Shown: positions 1 through 9,956 of the stretch, piece by piece
Layout of the letters: every line of letters starts with the position of its first letter
How positions within the stretch are numbered: position 1 is the stretch's first letter
DNA from: an uncultured Flavobacteriaceae bacterium
GTDB lineage: Bacteria; Bacteroidota; Bacteroidia; Flavobacteriales; Flavobacteriaceae
DNA: 64,000 nucleotides
Assembly (NCBI GenBank): GCA_947494325.1
Contig: CANLUS010000003.1
Location: 248,001-312,000, forward strand
Reading direction: 5' to 3'
Notes under the pieces: model-generated
Told to the model about the DNA's origin: nothing
The model's database searches: none
Seen by the model: only the letters and a program-made list of their open reading frames with translations
Position numbers and translations under genes: made by a program

Positions 1-1148
1 TTCATCAATTTCAGCCTTTATTGTATCAGGTAGCAACAAGTGGATTAGAGCCTGATTCTATCGTTTTTCCTGTGAGAAAAGTATTTAGAGGGTATAAGAA
101 TTTGATTTTTAGAATGGCCGATGTGATGGCAATTCAAACTAAAGATAAATATGTTCAAACAGACATCGGTAACATTTCGTATGATTATTTAGTTATTGCG
201 ACTGGTAGTACAAATAATTTTTATGGTATGTCAGATGTTGAAGCACATAGTATTGGATTAAAATCAATTCAGGAAGCCTTGGATGTGCGCAGTAATATGT
301 TGCAAAATATTGAGAAAGCCGCACAGTCGAACGACCCAATTGTAAAGGAAAAAAACACCTCCATTGTGATTGTTGGAGCAGGACCCGCTGGTGTTGAAAT
401 GGCTGGAGCTTTCGCTGAATTTAGAAAATATATTTATAAAAAAGATTATCCTGAATTGGTAGACTTCCCATTATCTATTCACTTAATTGAAGCGGGTGAT
501 CAAGTGCTGTCTGCGATGACTGAAAAATCATCAAGAGATACACTGAAAGATTTAAAAAAATTAAAAGTCAAACTTCATCTAGAAACGGCTGTGAACTCAT
601 ATGACGGAGATAAAGTTGAATTATCGAACGGGGAGGTAATATTAAGTACATCATTAATTTGGACAGCAGGTGTAAAAGGGCAATATCCAAAAGGCATAGA
701 GCCGGATGTTGTGGTAAAGGGAAATAGAATTGATGTTGACGAATTTAATAGGGTTAAAGGTACCACAAATGTGTTTGCAATAGGTGATATTGCTTTTATG
801 CATACTGACGCATATCCAAACGGGCATCCTATGGTGGCGCCAACAGCTATTCAACAAGGTGAACATCTGGCAAAAAATTTAAAATTGAAAATAAATGAAT
901 GGAAACCCTTTAAATATATCGACAAAGGATCTCTAGCAACTATAGGTAAAAAAAGGGCCGTCGCCGATATTGGAAAATTTCATTTTCGCGGCATGTTTGC
1001 TTGGTTAATTTGGTCTACAGTACATTTGATGTCAATTAGTGGATTTAAAAACAAATTACGAGTAGGGTTAAATTGGTTGAACAGTTATTTTTCATATGAC
1101 AAAGGAAATCGTTTAATCATAAGAAAGTACAAACGGATAAAAGCATAA
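1..1148 (+). CDS. NAD(P)/FAD-dependent oxidoreductase, type II NADH:quinone oxidoreductase-like (5' truncated)
   Basis: This is the C-terminal part of a type II NADH dehydrogenase-like flavoprotein, which would pass electrons from NADH to quinone at the inner membrane face. The reading frame is open to the left edge. The visible N-terminal residues (HQFQPLLYQVATSGLEP) match the FAD-contacting segment that lies well inside this family, so the true start lies outside the window. A TTG at 21 is only an internal codon. Within the visible part there is a second dinucleotide-binding motif (IVIVGAGPAGVEMAG), the IWTAGV segment and a C-terminal FAD motif (VFAIGDIAF). The C-terminus is basic and hydrophobic, as in monotopic NDH-2 enzymes. 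The stop is 5 bp before the next gene, so the two are probably co-transcribed. The family call is firm; the exact electron acceptor is inferred. Confidence 0.9.
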   Translation, partial: HQFQPLLYQVATSGLEPDSIVFPVRKVFRGYKNLIFRMADVMAIQTKDKYVQTDIGNISYDYLVIATGSTNNFYGMSDVEAHSIGLKSIQEALDVRSNMLQNIEKAAQSNDPIVKEKNTSIVIVGAGPAGVEMAGAFAEFRKYIYKKDYPELVDFPLSIHLIEAGDQVLSAMTEKSSRDTLKDLKKLKVKLHLETAVNSYDGDKVELSNGEVILSTSLIWTAGVKGQYPKGIEPDVVVKGNRIDVDEFNRVKGTTNVFAIGDIAFMHTDAYPNGHPMVAPTAIQQGEHLAKNLKLKINEWKPFKYIDKGSLATIGKKRAVADIGKFHFRGMFAWLIWSTVHLMSISGFKNKLRVGLNWLNSYFSYDKGNRLIIRKYKRIKA

Positions 1149-1153
1149 GATTT

Positions 1154-1864
1154 ATGAAAAGTACGTATTTGATAACAGGTATGACTTGCAACGGTTGTAG
1201 AACGAGTGTTGAAGATAAATTGAATGGCATAGAAGCTATACTAAGAGCTGAAGTTAACTTAGAAGAGGGGACAGCGATTATTGAAACTAATGATCCACTT
1301 TCAATAAATACAGTACAACAGAAATTGGGTCCGAAATATACAATATCCAGAAAAGAGGAACCTATAAATATGGCAAAGGGTACGGATGAAAAGTCAGAAT
1401 TACAGCAGTTATTCCCGCTGTTTTTAATCTTTTTTTATATTATTGGAGGGGCTTTGTTATTAAATTATAGGTGGAAAGATTTTTCTGGATTTATGCTAGA
1501 CTTTATGGGCTTATTTTATATTGTGTTTAGCTTTTTTAAATTCTTGGATCTTAAAGGGTTTCCAGATTCTTTCAGAATGTACGACCCAATTGCAAAGCGT
1601 ATACCAATTTATGGTTGGGTGTATCCATTTATAGAGCTAAGTCTTGGATTATTATTTTTGACGCGAACACAGCTTAACGTCGCTTTGGTACTTACAATTG
1701 TAATTCTAGGAATTACGACTATTGGTGTAACAAAAGTACTCTTAGATAAGAAAAGTATTCAGTGCGCATGTTTAGGTACGGCCTTAAAATTACCGATGAC
1801 CAAGGCAACATTTATTGAGAATTCCGTTATGTTAATAATGGCAATTTCTATGTTAGTCTTATAG
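1154..1864 (+). CDS. HMA metal-binding domain fused to MauE/DoxX-like membrane domain
   Basis: A 236-residue protein. Residues 1-70 form a heavy-metal-associated (HMA) domain with the canonical GMTCNGC motif (Cys12 and Cys15), which typically binds Cu(I) or another soft metal. The rest has four or five predicted membrane helices (about 87-104, 111-132, 152-170, 174-194 and 220-236) and a QCACLG motif (Cys204, Cys206), as in MauE/DoxX-like proteins. Members of that fold are usually linked to redox or thiol chemistry. The gene starts 5 bp after the flavoprotein and heads a metal-related group reaching to 5347. A role in moving or reducing metal at the inner membrane is inferred; substrate and reaction are not shown by the sequence. 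Confidence 0.75.
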   Translation: MKSTYLITGMTCNGCRTSVEDKLNGIEAILRAEVNLEEGTAIIETNDPLSINTVQQKLGPKYTISRKEEPINMAKGTDEKSELQQLFPLFLIFFYIIGGALLLNYRWKDFSGFMLDFMGLFYIVFSFFKFLDLKGFPDSFRMYDPIAKRIPIYGWVYPFIELSLGLLFLTRTQLNVALVLTIVILGITTIGVTKVLLDKKSIQCACLGTALKLPMTKATFIENSVMLIMAISMLVL

Positions 1865-1909
1865 TTTAATATTTAACAATTTGTTTAGAATTTTATCGTT
1901 GAAATATCT

Positions 1910-1917
1910 TAATTTTG
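1910..1917 (+). promoter_or_regulatory. Bacteroidota-type -7 promoter element (TAATTTTG)
   Basis: TAATTTTG matches the TAnnTTTG -7 consensus of the primary sigma factor in Bacteroidota. It ends only 4 nt before the GTG start at 1922, so the transcript would have almost no leader. No clear -33 TTTG was found at the expected distance, so confidence is moderate. Confidence 0.45.
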
Positions 1918-1921
1918 CAAT

Positions 1922-2338
1922 GTGAAAAGAGTTTTCAAACATATAGGATCGTTTTTTTTAGCTTTGATAGTGTTGTTTTCAACATTTTCATTTACAGTTG
2001 AAAAACATTTTTGTGGAGGAGAACTCGCAGATTATTCTTTTATAGGAAACTTAGATCGCTGTGAGATGCCTTCGGCAGCACATGACCAAACTAAAGAGAT
2101 GTTTTTGACTAAGGTTCCTTGCTGCCAAGATAGCAGTGAAATGATAGAAGGAACGAACGATGAACTTTCTATTGTTAAAGAACTTAGTGTTGAAAAAATA
2201 CAGTTACTCGCGGCCTTCGTCTATAGTTACGTGAACCTTTTTGAAGGCTTAGAACAGCATATTGTTCCATTTAAAAATTATGCACCGCCGCTGGTCACGA
2301 AAGACATAACGACCTTATACGACACCTTCCTAATTTGA
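1922..2338 (+). CDS. HYC_CC_PP family protein
   Basis: A 138-residue exported protein of the HYC_CC_PP family, named after its short motifs and found widely in Bacteroidota next to metal-related TonB receptors. The N-terminus (about 1-25) is a signal peptide or membrane anchor. The motifs seen are EKHFCGG near residue 30, a PCCQDS double cysteine near residue 74, and APPL near the C-terminus. The start is GTG; the overlapping ATG at 1920 runs straight into a stop. The protein precedes the TonB receptor by 84 bp. The biochemical role is unknown; metal binding by the cysteines is an inference from motif and context. Confidence 0.75.
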   Translation: MKRVFKHIGSFFLALIVLFSTFSFTVEKHFCGGELADYSFIGNLDRCEMPSAAHDQTKEMFLTKVPCCQDSSEMIEGTNDELSIVKELSVEKIQLLAAFVYSYVNLFEGLEQHIVPFKNYAPPLVTKDITTLYDTFLI

Positions 2339-2422
2339 TTTATTTGAAATTATCTTAACTCGGTTGCCTTTGTAGTACAATGCGCAACCAGTACTAGTTG
2401 TTTTAATTTAATAAATCAAAAA

Positions 2423-4666
2423 ATGAAATTTACATATATAAAAATACTTTTTATCATGCTGCCTTTTCTGTTGCAAGCGCAATCAGAAATGAAGGGTATG
2501 GCTATGATAAAATCGGAAGACGGTAAAGTTTCAGGATTACCCGGAGCGACCGTATATTGGTTAGGTACCGAAGTGGGTACTACTACGAATAACCAAGGTT
2601 GGTTTACGATAAAGTATAAACCTGAATATAAGAAATTGGTATTTAGTTTTGTGGGATACCGAACAGATACCGTGACAGTTAATGCACCTACTGAGTTGCA
2701 TCATTTTATGCAAGAAGAAGGTGTTTTGGACGAAGTGAAGCTCGATGGTAAAAAAAGTAATACCGCAATATCTTATATTCAATCAGCAAATATCATAACA
2801 ATCAATGAGGGTGAACTATTAAAAGCTGCTTGTTGTAATTTGTCAGAAAGTTTTGAAACGAATCCATCTATAGATGTGAACTTTTCAGATGCTTTAACAG
2901 GTACTAAGCAAATACGATTGTTAGGTCTTACAAGTCCGTATATATTGATAGCACAAGAGAATATTCCCTCAGTGCGAGGCGCATCTCAAGCGTATGGATT
3001 AACATTTACTCCAGGAACTTGGATAGAAAGTATTCAAATAACAAAAGGCGCAGGATCGGTAGTGAATGGATATGAGAGCATTGCAGGGCAGATAAATACT
3101 GAGTTGAAAAAGCCGTATAGCGACGACAAGTTCTTTTTAAATACTTATGCGAATCTTAATGGAAGATTGGAGTTAAATATGCAGTTCAGTCAGAAATTGT
3201 CGGATAAGTGGAGTAATAGCTTATTTATCCATGGCAACCGTCGAACTGTAAAAGTTGATAAAAACAACGATAATTTTTTGGATATTCCTTTAGCAGAACA
3301 AATAAATATTATGAATCGTTGGCAGTATACTGATGCAAAAAACGGATTCGTGAGTTTTATTAACTTTAGGTATTTAAAAGATGATAAACAAACTGGAGAG
3401 CGTGATTTTAATCCTTTAACAGATCGCTTAACGACCAATAGCTATGGTTCAGAAATCAATACCGAACGTTTCGATACTTCGGCAAAAATAGGGTATGTGT
3501 TTCCTGAAACTCCATATAAAAGTTTAGGTTTTCAAGTAGCGTATAGCGCGCATAATCAAGACTCTTATTTTGGATTAAATCAGTATGAGATCAACCATAA
3601 AAGTGCATATTCAAATCTCATGTTTAATTCTATTTTGAGTAATACGTTGAACAAATTTAAAACCGGAATTAGTGTTACTTACGACGCTTACGAAGAATTA
3701 GTGAATACTACTGATTTTAGTAGAAATGAAAATTCTGTAGGAGGCTTTTTTGAGTATTCATATGATAATTTAGACGATTTTAGTTTGATCGCTGGGGTTC
3801 GATTGGATATTCATAATTTGCTGGGTACATTTATAACACCACGGCTACATGTTAGGTATGCGCCTTGGGAAAAAGGAGTAGTACGCGCATCTATCGGAAG
3901 AGGGAAACGCAGTGCCAATATTTTTGCCGAGAATCAGGCCTTTTTTGCCTCATCTAGACAATTAAATATTCTTAATACGGATGGAAAAATCTATGGTTTA
4001 AACCCAGAAATCGCATGGAATTATGGTCTTAGTTTTTTACAAGGCTTTAATTTATTTGGTAAAAAAGCCGATATAACCTTAGACTTTTATAGTACGATAT
4101 TTGAAAACCAGGTCATCGTTGATGTGGATCAGAGTCCGCAGCAAGTGTTATTTTATGATCTAGAAGGGGATTCATATTCAAACAATTTTCAAGCACAGTT
4201 TAACTATGAGCTTGCAAAGAATTTAGAATTACGATTGGCCTATAAGTATTATGATGTAAAGACAGATTATTTAAAAGGAAAGCTACAAAAAGCATTGATA
4301 CCAGAACATCGTTTTTTTGCAAATGTATCATATGAAACGACCAAAAAATTAAATGGGGCGCAATGGCGATTTGACTATACCTTTAATTGGTTAGGTGAAC
4401 AACGATTGCCCTTTACTGGTTCTAACCCTGTTGAAGATCGATTACCAGAATATGTACAGAGTTATAGTTTAATGAATGCGCAAATTGCAAAAGTATTTTC
4501 TGATAGTTTTGAAGTGTATGTAGGAGGGGAGAATCTGACAGGTTATACACAAGAAAATCCTATCTTAGGGGCTGAAAATCCTTTTGGACCAAATTTTGAT
4601 AGTAGCATTGTATATGCACCTATCCTTGGAAATATGTATTATGCAGGATTGCGTTTTAAAATTTAA
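2423..4666 (+). CDS. TonB-dependent outer-membrane receptor with carboxypeptidase-like regulatory domain
   Basis: A 747-residue outer-membrane receptor. It has a signal peptide (1-20, ending LLQAQ), an immunoglobulin-like carboxypeptidase D regulatory domain (about 25-95; GATVYWLGTEVGTTTNNQGW and FVGYR are typical), a plug domain (about 115-220) and a 22-strand-type barrel to the C-terminus. It lacks the SusC signature. The double cysteine in KAACCNLSESFETN (Cys137-Cys138) sits at the start of the plug and recurs in receptors found beside HYC_CC_PP and HMA proteins, consistent with copper or another soft metal rather than a siderophore. The neighbours on both sides are cysteine-rich metal proteins. 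The ligand is inferred from context only. Confidence 0.85.
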   Translation: MKFTYIKILFIMLPFLLQAQSEMKGMAMIKSEDGKVSGLPGATVYWLGTEVGTTTNNQGWFTIKYKPEYKKLVFSFVGYRTDTVTVNAPTELHHFMQEEGVLDEVKLDGKKSNTAISYIQSANIITINEGELLKAACCNLSESFETNPSIDVNFSDALTGTKQIRLLGLTSPYILIAQENIPSVRGASQAYGLTFTPGTWIESIQITKGAGSVVNGYESIAGQINTELKKPYSDDKFFLNTYANLNGRLELNMQFSQKLSDKWSNSLFIHGNRRTVKVDKNNDNFLDIPLAEQINIMNRWQYTDAKNGFVSFINFRYLKDDKQTGERDFNPLTDRLTTNSYGSEINTERFDTSAKIGYVFPETPYKSLGFQVAYSAHNQDSYFGLNQYEINHKSAYSNLMFNSILSNTLNKFKTGISVTYDAYEELVNTTDFSRNENSVGGFFEYSYDNLDDFSLIAGVRLDIHNLLGTFITPRLHVRYAPWEKGVVRASIGRGKRSANIFAENQAFFASSRQLNILNTDGKIYGLNPEIAWNYGLSFLQGFNLFGKKADITLDFYSTIFENQVIVDVDQSPQQVLFYDLEGDSYSNNFQAQFNYELAKNLELRLAYKYYDVKTDYLKGKLQKALIPEHRFFANVSYETTKKLNGAQWRFDYTFNWLGEQRLPFTGSNPVEDRLPEYVQSYSLMNAQIAKVFSDSFEVYVGGENLTGYTQENPILGAENPFGPNFDSSIVYAPILGNMYYAGLRFKI

Positions 4667-4670
4667 AAGT

Positions 4671-5027
4671 ATGAAAAGAATAATTTTAGTATTACTTGTA
4701 TTAGCTAGTTGTTCGCTTTCCGCGGAAGCGCAACAAAAGTCAAAAACATCAAGAGTAAAATTTGAAGTAGATGGGGTGTGTAAAATGTGTAAAGCGCGTA
4801 TTGAAAAAGCGGCTATTTTAACGAAAGGAGTGAAGTTTGCCGTGTGGGATGTTAACACCAAAGAATTGTATTGTATTTACAACAATAAAAAGACTTCTAC
4901 GTTAAAAATAAAGAAGGCTCTGGCGGCTGTTGGCCATGATACCAAAGAGATTAAGGCGACAGACGAAGTGTATTCAAAATTAGATGCTTGCTGCTTGTAT
5001 CGAGGTGGTGAGGTCAAAAAACATTAA
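4671..5027 (+). CDS. Secreted heavy-metal-associated (HMA) domain protein
   Basis: A 118-residue exported protein. The start is placed at the ATG at 4671, giving a normal signal peptide (MKRIILVLLVLASCSLSAEA). The frame stays open upstream to 4584, but that would overlap the receptor gene and bury the signal peptide. LASC at 11-14 could be a lipobox; cleavage after AEA is the alternative. The mature part is a single HMA fold with a GVCKMC metal-binding motif (Cys37 and Cys40). A later CC pair (DACCLYRGG) recalls the double cysteines of the neighbouring receptor and HYC_CC_PP protein. It starts 4 bp after the receptor stop, so co-expression is likely. Periplasmic or surface metal chaperone is the inferred role. 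Confidence 0.8.
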   Translation: MKRIILVLLVLASCSLSAEAQQKSKTSRVKFEVDGVCKMCKARIEKAAILTKGVKFAVWDVNTKELYCIYNNKKTSTLKIKKALAAVGHDTKEIKATDEVYSKLDACCLYRGGEVKKH

Positions 5028-5047
5028 TAACTCTAAATTATAGTAAC

Positions 5048-5347
5048 ATGAAGAAATTAATTTTAATGGTAGCCGTTGTGGCGACAGTAACAATTACAGC
5101 TACTTCTTGTAAAAAAGAGAAGACGGAAGAGGTAAAGTCGGAAACTGAAGTAGTAGATGAAGTGAAAAAAGAAGCCCAAGAAGTATTAGCATCGAATGAT
5201 GTGCTACATCAATGTCCGATGGATTGTGAAGAAGGTAAAAGTTATACTGAAGCTGGTAAATGTCCGGTGTGTAAAATGGATTTAAAAGAGAAAAAAGTAG
5301 ATGTGGAAGAAGAAACTGAAGTGAAAAAAGACTCTTCAGACCTTTAG
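5048..5347 (+). CDS. Metal-binding-domain lipoprotein
   Basis: A 99-residue lipoprotein. The signal peptide ends in a lipobox (TATSC, Cys21), followed by an acidic and lysine-rich linker. It then carries a small domain with HQCPMDC (Cys56, Cys60) and KCPVCKMDL (Cys72, Cys75), the pattern of the heavy-metal-binding domain found in copper efflux components, where Cys, His and Met bind metal. The C-terminus is highly charged (EEETEVKKD). It is the last gene of the metal group and is followed directly by a strong terminator. It is probably a surface or periplasmic metal-buffering protein; metal specificity is not determinable here. Confidence 0.8.
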   Translation: MKKLILMVAVVATVTITATSCKKEKTEEVKSETEVVDEVKKEAQEVLASNDVLHQCPMDCEEGKSYTEAGKCPVCKMDLKEKKVDVEEETEVKKDSSDL

Positions 5348-5368
5348 TACATATCAAATCTCAATATT

Positions 5369-5398
5369 AAAAGAGCACCGCAATTGCGGTGCTCTTTT
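5369..5398. terminator. Bidirectional intrinsic terminator
   Basis: A perfect 30-bp palindrome: a 13-bp stem (5369-5381 with 5386-5398) around AATT, with A4 on one side and T4 on the other. It lies between the convergent genes ending at 5347 (+) and 5397 (-) and serves both. Confidence 0.9.
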
Positions 5399-6053
5399 AG
5401 TTTATTTCTTTGTTTAATTTTGTTAAAATAGTTTCACAGCTTTGAAGACTTTTTTCCGTGGATTTTATTTTTAAATCCACCGCTCCGAACATACTTTGCA
5501 TGATACTTTTTAGTAAGCGCTCATCAGTAAACGCTTTTCCTCCTCTTCGGTAGGTATCCATATCCATATTATAAATAAAATAATCTGCAATATATTTAGT
5601 GCTAATATTGACCATTCTGTCGTAATCTTGTTCTAAACTACTGTAATTTCTATAGTGTTCTTGGATAGCAGTTTTTAGGTCGAAGTTGGTGATCAGTTTT
5701 AGATCTCCAGAGTTCATTAAGGTTTGATGCGTAACGCTTTTCGGAGAAAATTCTATAATTTCAACGACCTTAAAGAAATTCGAAGGTAAAATAGAATCTC
5801 GTTTAGGGACGTTTGGGTAAAAATATTTAAACGAATTAAAGATAATTTCTTTTTTCGATGTTAGTTGTGTTAAATTTTGTTCTAAATTTAATTTATCTGT
5901 TTCGATATCATTCTTTAGGTTTTCGAGATATAATTGCTCTAATTTTTGGTCTTGACGACGCTCCGAACATTTGTTTAAACTAAATGCAATAGAGATGCCG
6001 ATAATTACAATTAAAATTTCGCCAAGAGTATAGTTCCAATTTATTTTTTTCAT
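5397..6053 (-). CDS. DUF6090-like single-pass membrane protein
   Basis: A 218-residue protein with one N-terminal membrane helix (about residues 10-27, GEILIVIIGISIAFSLN) followed by a long charged helical region with coiled-coil character (about 30-70) and a soluble C-terminal part. The GEI-IVIIGI-IA--LN pattern resembles the DUF6090 family, which is common in Flavobacteriia and has no known function. The gene stands alone between two terminators, on the opposite strand from the metal genes. The C-terminus overlaps the terminator stem at 5397-5398. No catalytic motif was seen. Confidence 0.6.
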   Translation of the reverse strand: MKKINWNYTLGEILIVIIGISIAFSLNKCSERRQDQKLEQLYLENLKNDIETDKLNLEQNLTQLTSKKEIIFNSFKYFYPNVPKRDSILPSNFFKVVEIIEFSPKSVTHQTLMNSGDLKLITNFDLKTAIQEHYRNYSSLEQDYDRMVNISTKYIADYFIYNMDMDTYRRGGKAFTDERLLKSIMQSMFGAVDLKIKSTEKSLQSCETILTKLNKEIN

Positions 6054-6096
6054 TGGTTCGATTTTTATAAAGATATAAAATCTAAAACATAAAAAA

Positions 6097-6118
6097 ACCG
6101 TTAGTAATTACTAACGGT
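6097..6118. terminator. Intrinsic terminator downstream of groEL
   Basis: A perfect 22-bp palindrome (ACCGTTAGTAA and its complement) flanked by an A-run at 6091-6097, which is a U-run on the minus-strand transcript, and by CTTTTA on the other side. It closes the groES-groEL unit. Confidence 0.85.
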
Positions 6119-6147
6119 CTTTTATTTTTATCTTGGGCGATTCATCA

Positions 6148-7788
<1,641 letters not shown>

Positions 7789-7868
7789 TTAATTTTTTAT
7801 GTGTTATTCCTACATAAGTAGAAATCCAGTTTTGTAATTTGTTTTGTTGAGTTTAGTGAGGGTAACAA

Positions 7869-8147
7869 TTATATAATTGCCAAAATATCACTCTCTCTCA
7901 TGATTAAATAATCTTTTCCGCCAAGTTTTAGCTCAGAACCAGCATATTTCCCGTATAATACGGTATCACCAACTTTTACAGTAGTGGGTTCATCTTTTGT
8001 GCCTTTTCCAACGGCAACAACTTTGCCTTCTTGTGGTTTTTCTTTAGCTGAATCTGGTATGTAGATACCTGATGCAGTTTTTGTCTCAGAAGCCTTCGCT
8101 TCGATCACAACTCTATCAGCAAGAGGCTTGATATTTAATTTACTCAT
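7869..8147 (-). CDS. groES: Co-chaperonin GroES (Hsp10)
   Basis: A 92-residue co-chaperonin that caps the GroEL ring. It starts [17 protein letters not shown]. The mobile loop ([18 protein letters not shown], about residues 20-37) and the C-terminal [12 protein letters not shown] are standard. It is the first gene of the groES-groEL pair. No CIRCE element (inverted repeat TTAGCACTC/GAGTGCTAA) was seen upstream, so HrcA control by that element is not supported here. Confidence 0.99.
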   Translation of the reverse strand: MSKLNIKPLADRVVIEAKASETKTASGIYIPDSAKEKPQEGKVVAVGKGTKDEPTTVKVGDTVLYGKYAGSELKLGGKDYLIMRESDILAII

Positions 8148-8240
8148 TTGTATATTGTTTAAGTTACTATTAATCTATCTTGAAATGGCGAAAAGTATGC
8201 CAATTAAAAAATAATGACAATTTGTTATGTCTCTAAAATA

Positions 8241-8276
8241 AAAAATGCCAACGTGTCATTTCCCGTTGGCATTTTT
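8241..8276. terminator. Intrinsic terminator downstream of secG
   Basis: A 13-bp perfect stem (8241-8253 with 8264-8276, AAAAATGCCAACG and its complement) with a 10-nt loop. The A-run on the left becomes a U-run in the minus-strand transcript. It separates the miaB-secG unit from groES. Confidence 0.85.
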
Positions 8277-8298
8277 ATTCAAAAATAAATTATTTGAA

Positions 8299-8637
8299 TT
8301 AGTTAGTTGTATCTTGAGGAGTTGTTACTGGTTGAGCATCTTGCGATGGAGGAGTAACTTCTCTATCATTAATTGTATTTTCTATTTGAGAATCTTCAAC
8401 TACCGTTTCTCTAGGTATTGTAAAGTTCGAGGCCAAAATCAATACGAAAAGAGCGATCGCCAACGTCCATGTTGTTCTATCGAGAAAATTATTAGTGTTT
8501 TGTACACCACCTAAGCTCTGAGCACCTTGACCTCCGAAAGAAGAAGATAACCCTCCACCTTTTGGGTTTTGTACCATGATGATCAAAATTAATAAAATAG
8601 CTACCGCTATGATTAAAATTAAAAATATACTAAACAT
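8299..8637 (-). CDS. secG: Preprotein translocase subunit SecG
   Basis: A 112-residue inner-membrane protein, the accessory subunit of the SecYEG channel. It has a first membrane helix at about 3-22, the conserved cytosolic loop QNPKGGGLSSSFGGQGAQ, a second helix at about 53-70 and an acidic, proline-rich tail (about 75-112), as is usual for flavobacterial SecG. It starts 2 bp after the upstream TPR gene stop and is the last gene of the unit that begins with miaB. Confidence 0.93.
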   Translation of the reverse strand: MFSIFLILIIAVAILLILIIMVQNPKGGGLSSSFGGQGAQSLGGVQNTNNFLDRTTWTLAIALFVLILASNFTIPRETVVEDSQIENTINDREVTPPSQDAQPVTTPQDTTN

Positions 8638-8639
8638 GT

Positions 8640-9413
8640 TTATGCTTTATTTTGTTGTAAAAATTTGACTGCTTTAATTCGGTCTGCAAAGAAACCACTT
8701 TTTTCTGGATATTTCAAACTTAAAATATGAAAAGCTTTGATGGCTTTATCATACTTTTTTTGCTCCAAATAGACTCTTGCCAATGTCTCAGTCATTAAGC
8801 TTTCATTTTCTACAGTACTTTGTGAAGCAATGTCAATAGAATTCGATGTTTCTGCTGGTTTAATTTTGGGTTTAGAGGCTATAAACTGATCAATTAATTC
8901 AAAATTTTTGGATTTATCAACATCAATTTTCTCTTTAGGAGCTGAGGTTCTTTCTATAGGTCTGAAGCTAGTTAATTGTAACCACTCATTAAACGAGTGC
9001 ATTTCACTTTTATTAAAATCTAATGGTTCTCCGATCTGAAGACTTTCCAGCACAGGTTTTTTTACAATCACTGGTGAATTTGTAGCAGAGACTGGTGTTT
9101 TTTCTACCACTTCAATATCCACGATTTCTGTTTCCTGCAGTACTTTTTGGTGTTTGAGATCTTGTCGTTCAATATCTAACGTATCTGAGGTAATAAACTC
9201 AAATAATACCGTTCTATTGGTGGTACGTGCTGCAGTGGTTTTTAATCCTTTATTATAATTAAAACTATGTTGTTTTTTTAAGCCTTTAAGTTGCAATAAG
9301 TGCGCCACCTGAAAATATGGATACAACTGTATTATACCCTCCATTTCTTTAGTTTGCTCAGGAGTAATTGAACAAGGTTCTTTTAAAAGATATGTGAAAT
9401 CATTTAATGTCAT
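8640..9413 (-). CDS. Conserved tetratricopeptide-type cytoplasmic protein
   Basis: A 257-residue protein without signal peptide or membrane helix. The N-terminal 80 residues (LYPYFQVAHLLQLKGLKK and so on) are helical and resemble a conserved Bacteroidota family found between lptE and secG. The middle is low-complexity and rich in Pro, Ser and Lys. The last 50 residues contain one TPR-like helix pair (ETLARVYLEQKKYDKAIKAF). It abuts lptE with no gap and secG with 2 bp. It may support envelope biogenesis given its neighbours, but no function can be assigned. Confidence 0.7.
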   Translation of the reverse strand: MTLNDFTYLLKEPCSITPEQTKEMEGIIQLYPYFQVAHLLQLKGLKKQHSFNYNKGLKTTAARTTNRTVLFEFITSDTLDIERQDLKHQKVLQETEIVDIEVVEKTPVSATNSPVIVKKPVLESLQIGEPLDFNKSEMHSFNEWLQLTSFRPIERTSAPKEKIDVDKSKNFELIDQFIASKPKIKPAETSNSIDIASQSTVENESLMTETLARVYLEQKKYDKAIKAFHILSLKYPEKSGFFADRIKAVKFLQQNKA

Positions 9414-9920
9414 CTACCATTTTGCTACAGAAGCGTTATATATATCTTGCGTGATTCTTTCAAATATTTCGGTTAGGGCATCTTCTAACAGGCTTCCCGT
9501 GAGTTGAGCATTTGCATCAAAATCTGAGAAAAACGTGAAGGTTTTTTCAAAATCATCATCCGGGACTTGCTTATTGAAGAAGCGAACGCGAACTCCCACG
9601 GTGAGTCTATTTTGGGCCGCGGTTTGATCAGCCGTAGCACTAATTGGAATAATTCGATATTCGGTAATTTCACCTTCGAAACGTAAATCTCCATCGTTCG
9701 TTACTAAATCCAAACTTGTTTGTCTTAAAAATCTATCCTGTAATTCTCGGGTAAATTTTTGACTTACAATTGGTTCTACAAGGGTAGCATTATTTGGAAA
9801 AAAATCAATTTGTATCGTTTTAGCATCACCCGTACTACCTCCGGTAAACGAGTATTTTACACTACAGCTCAGCATTGTGAAGAGTGTAAAAGTCAATACG
9901 ATAAGTATATTTTTTTTCAT
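9414..9920 (-). CDS. lptE: LptE-like LPS assembly lipoprotein
   Basis: A 168-residue outer-membrane lipoprotein with a signal peptide and lipobox (FTMLSC, Cys19). It continues with VKYSFTGGSTGDAKTIQIDFFPNNA, the typical start of the Bacteroidota LptE family. In the Lpt system LptE plugs and assembles LptD for lipopolysaccharide delivery to the cell surface. A conserved amphipathic region near the end (LLEDALTEIFERITQDIYN) matches the family. Its place downstream of miaB and the sigma-54 activator and upstream of the TPR gene and secG is typical of Flavobacteriia. Confidence 0.88.
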   Translation of the reverse strand: MKKNILIVLTFTLFTMLSCSVKYSFTGGSTGDAKTIQIDFFPNNATLVEPIVSQKFTRELQDRFLRQTSLDLVTNDGDLRFEGEITEYRIIPISATADQTAAQNRLTVGVRVRFFNKQVPDDDFEKTFTFFSDFDANAQLTGSLLEDALTEIFERITQDIYNASVAKW

Positions 9921-9956
9921 AAGATAGTGCGCAAAGAAACGATTTAAGAATAGAAA

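Noticed and set aside
8148-8240. CIRCE element upstream of groES
   Set aside because: No TTAGCACTC-N9-GAGTGCTAA or close variant is present.
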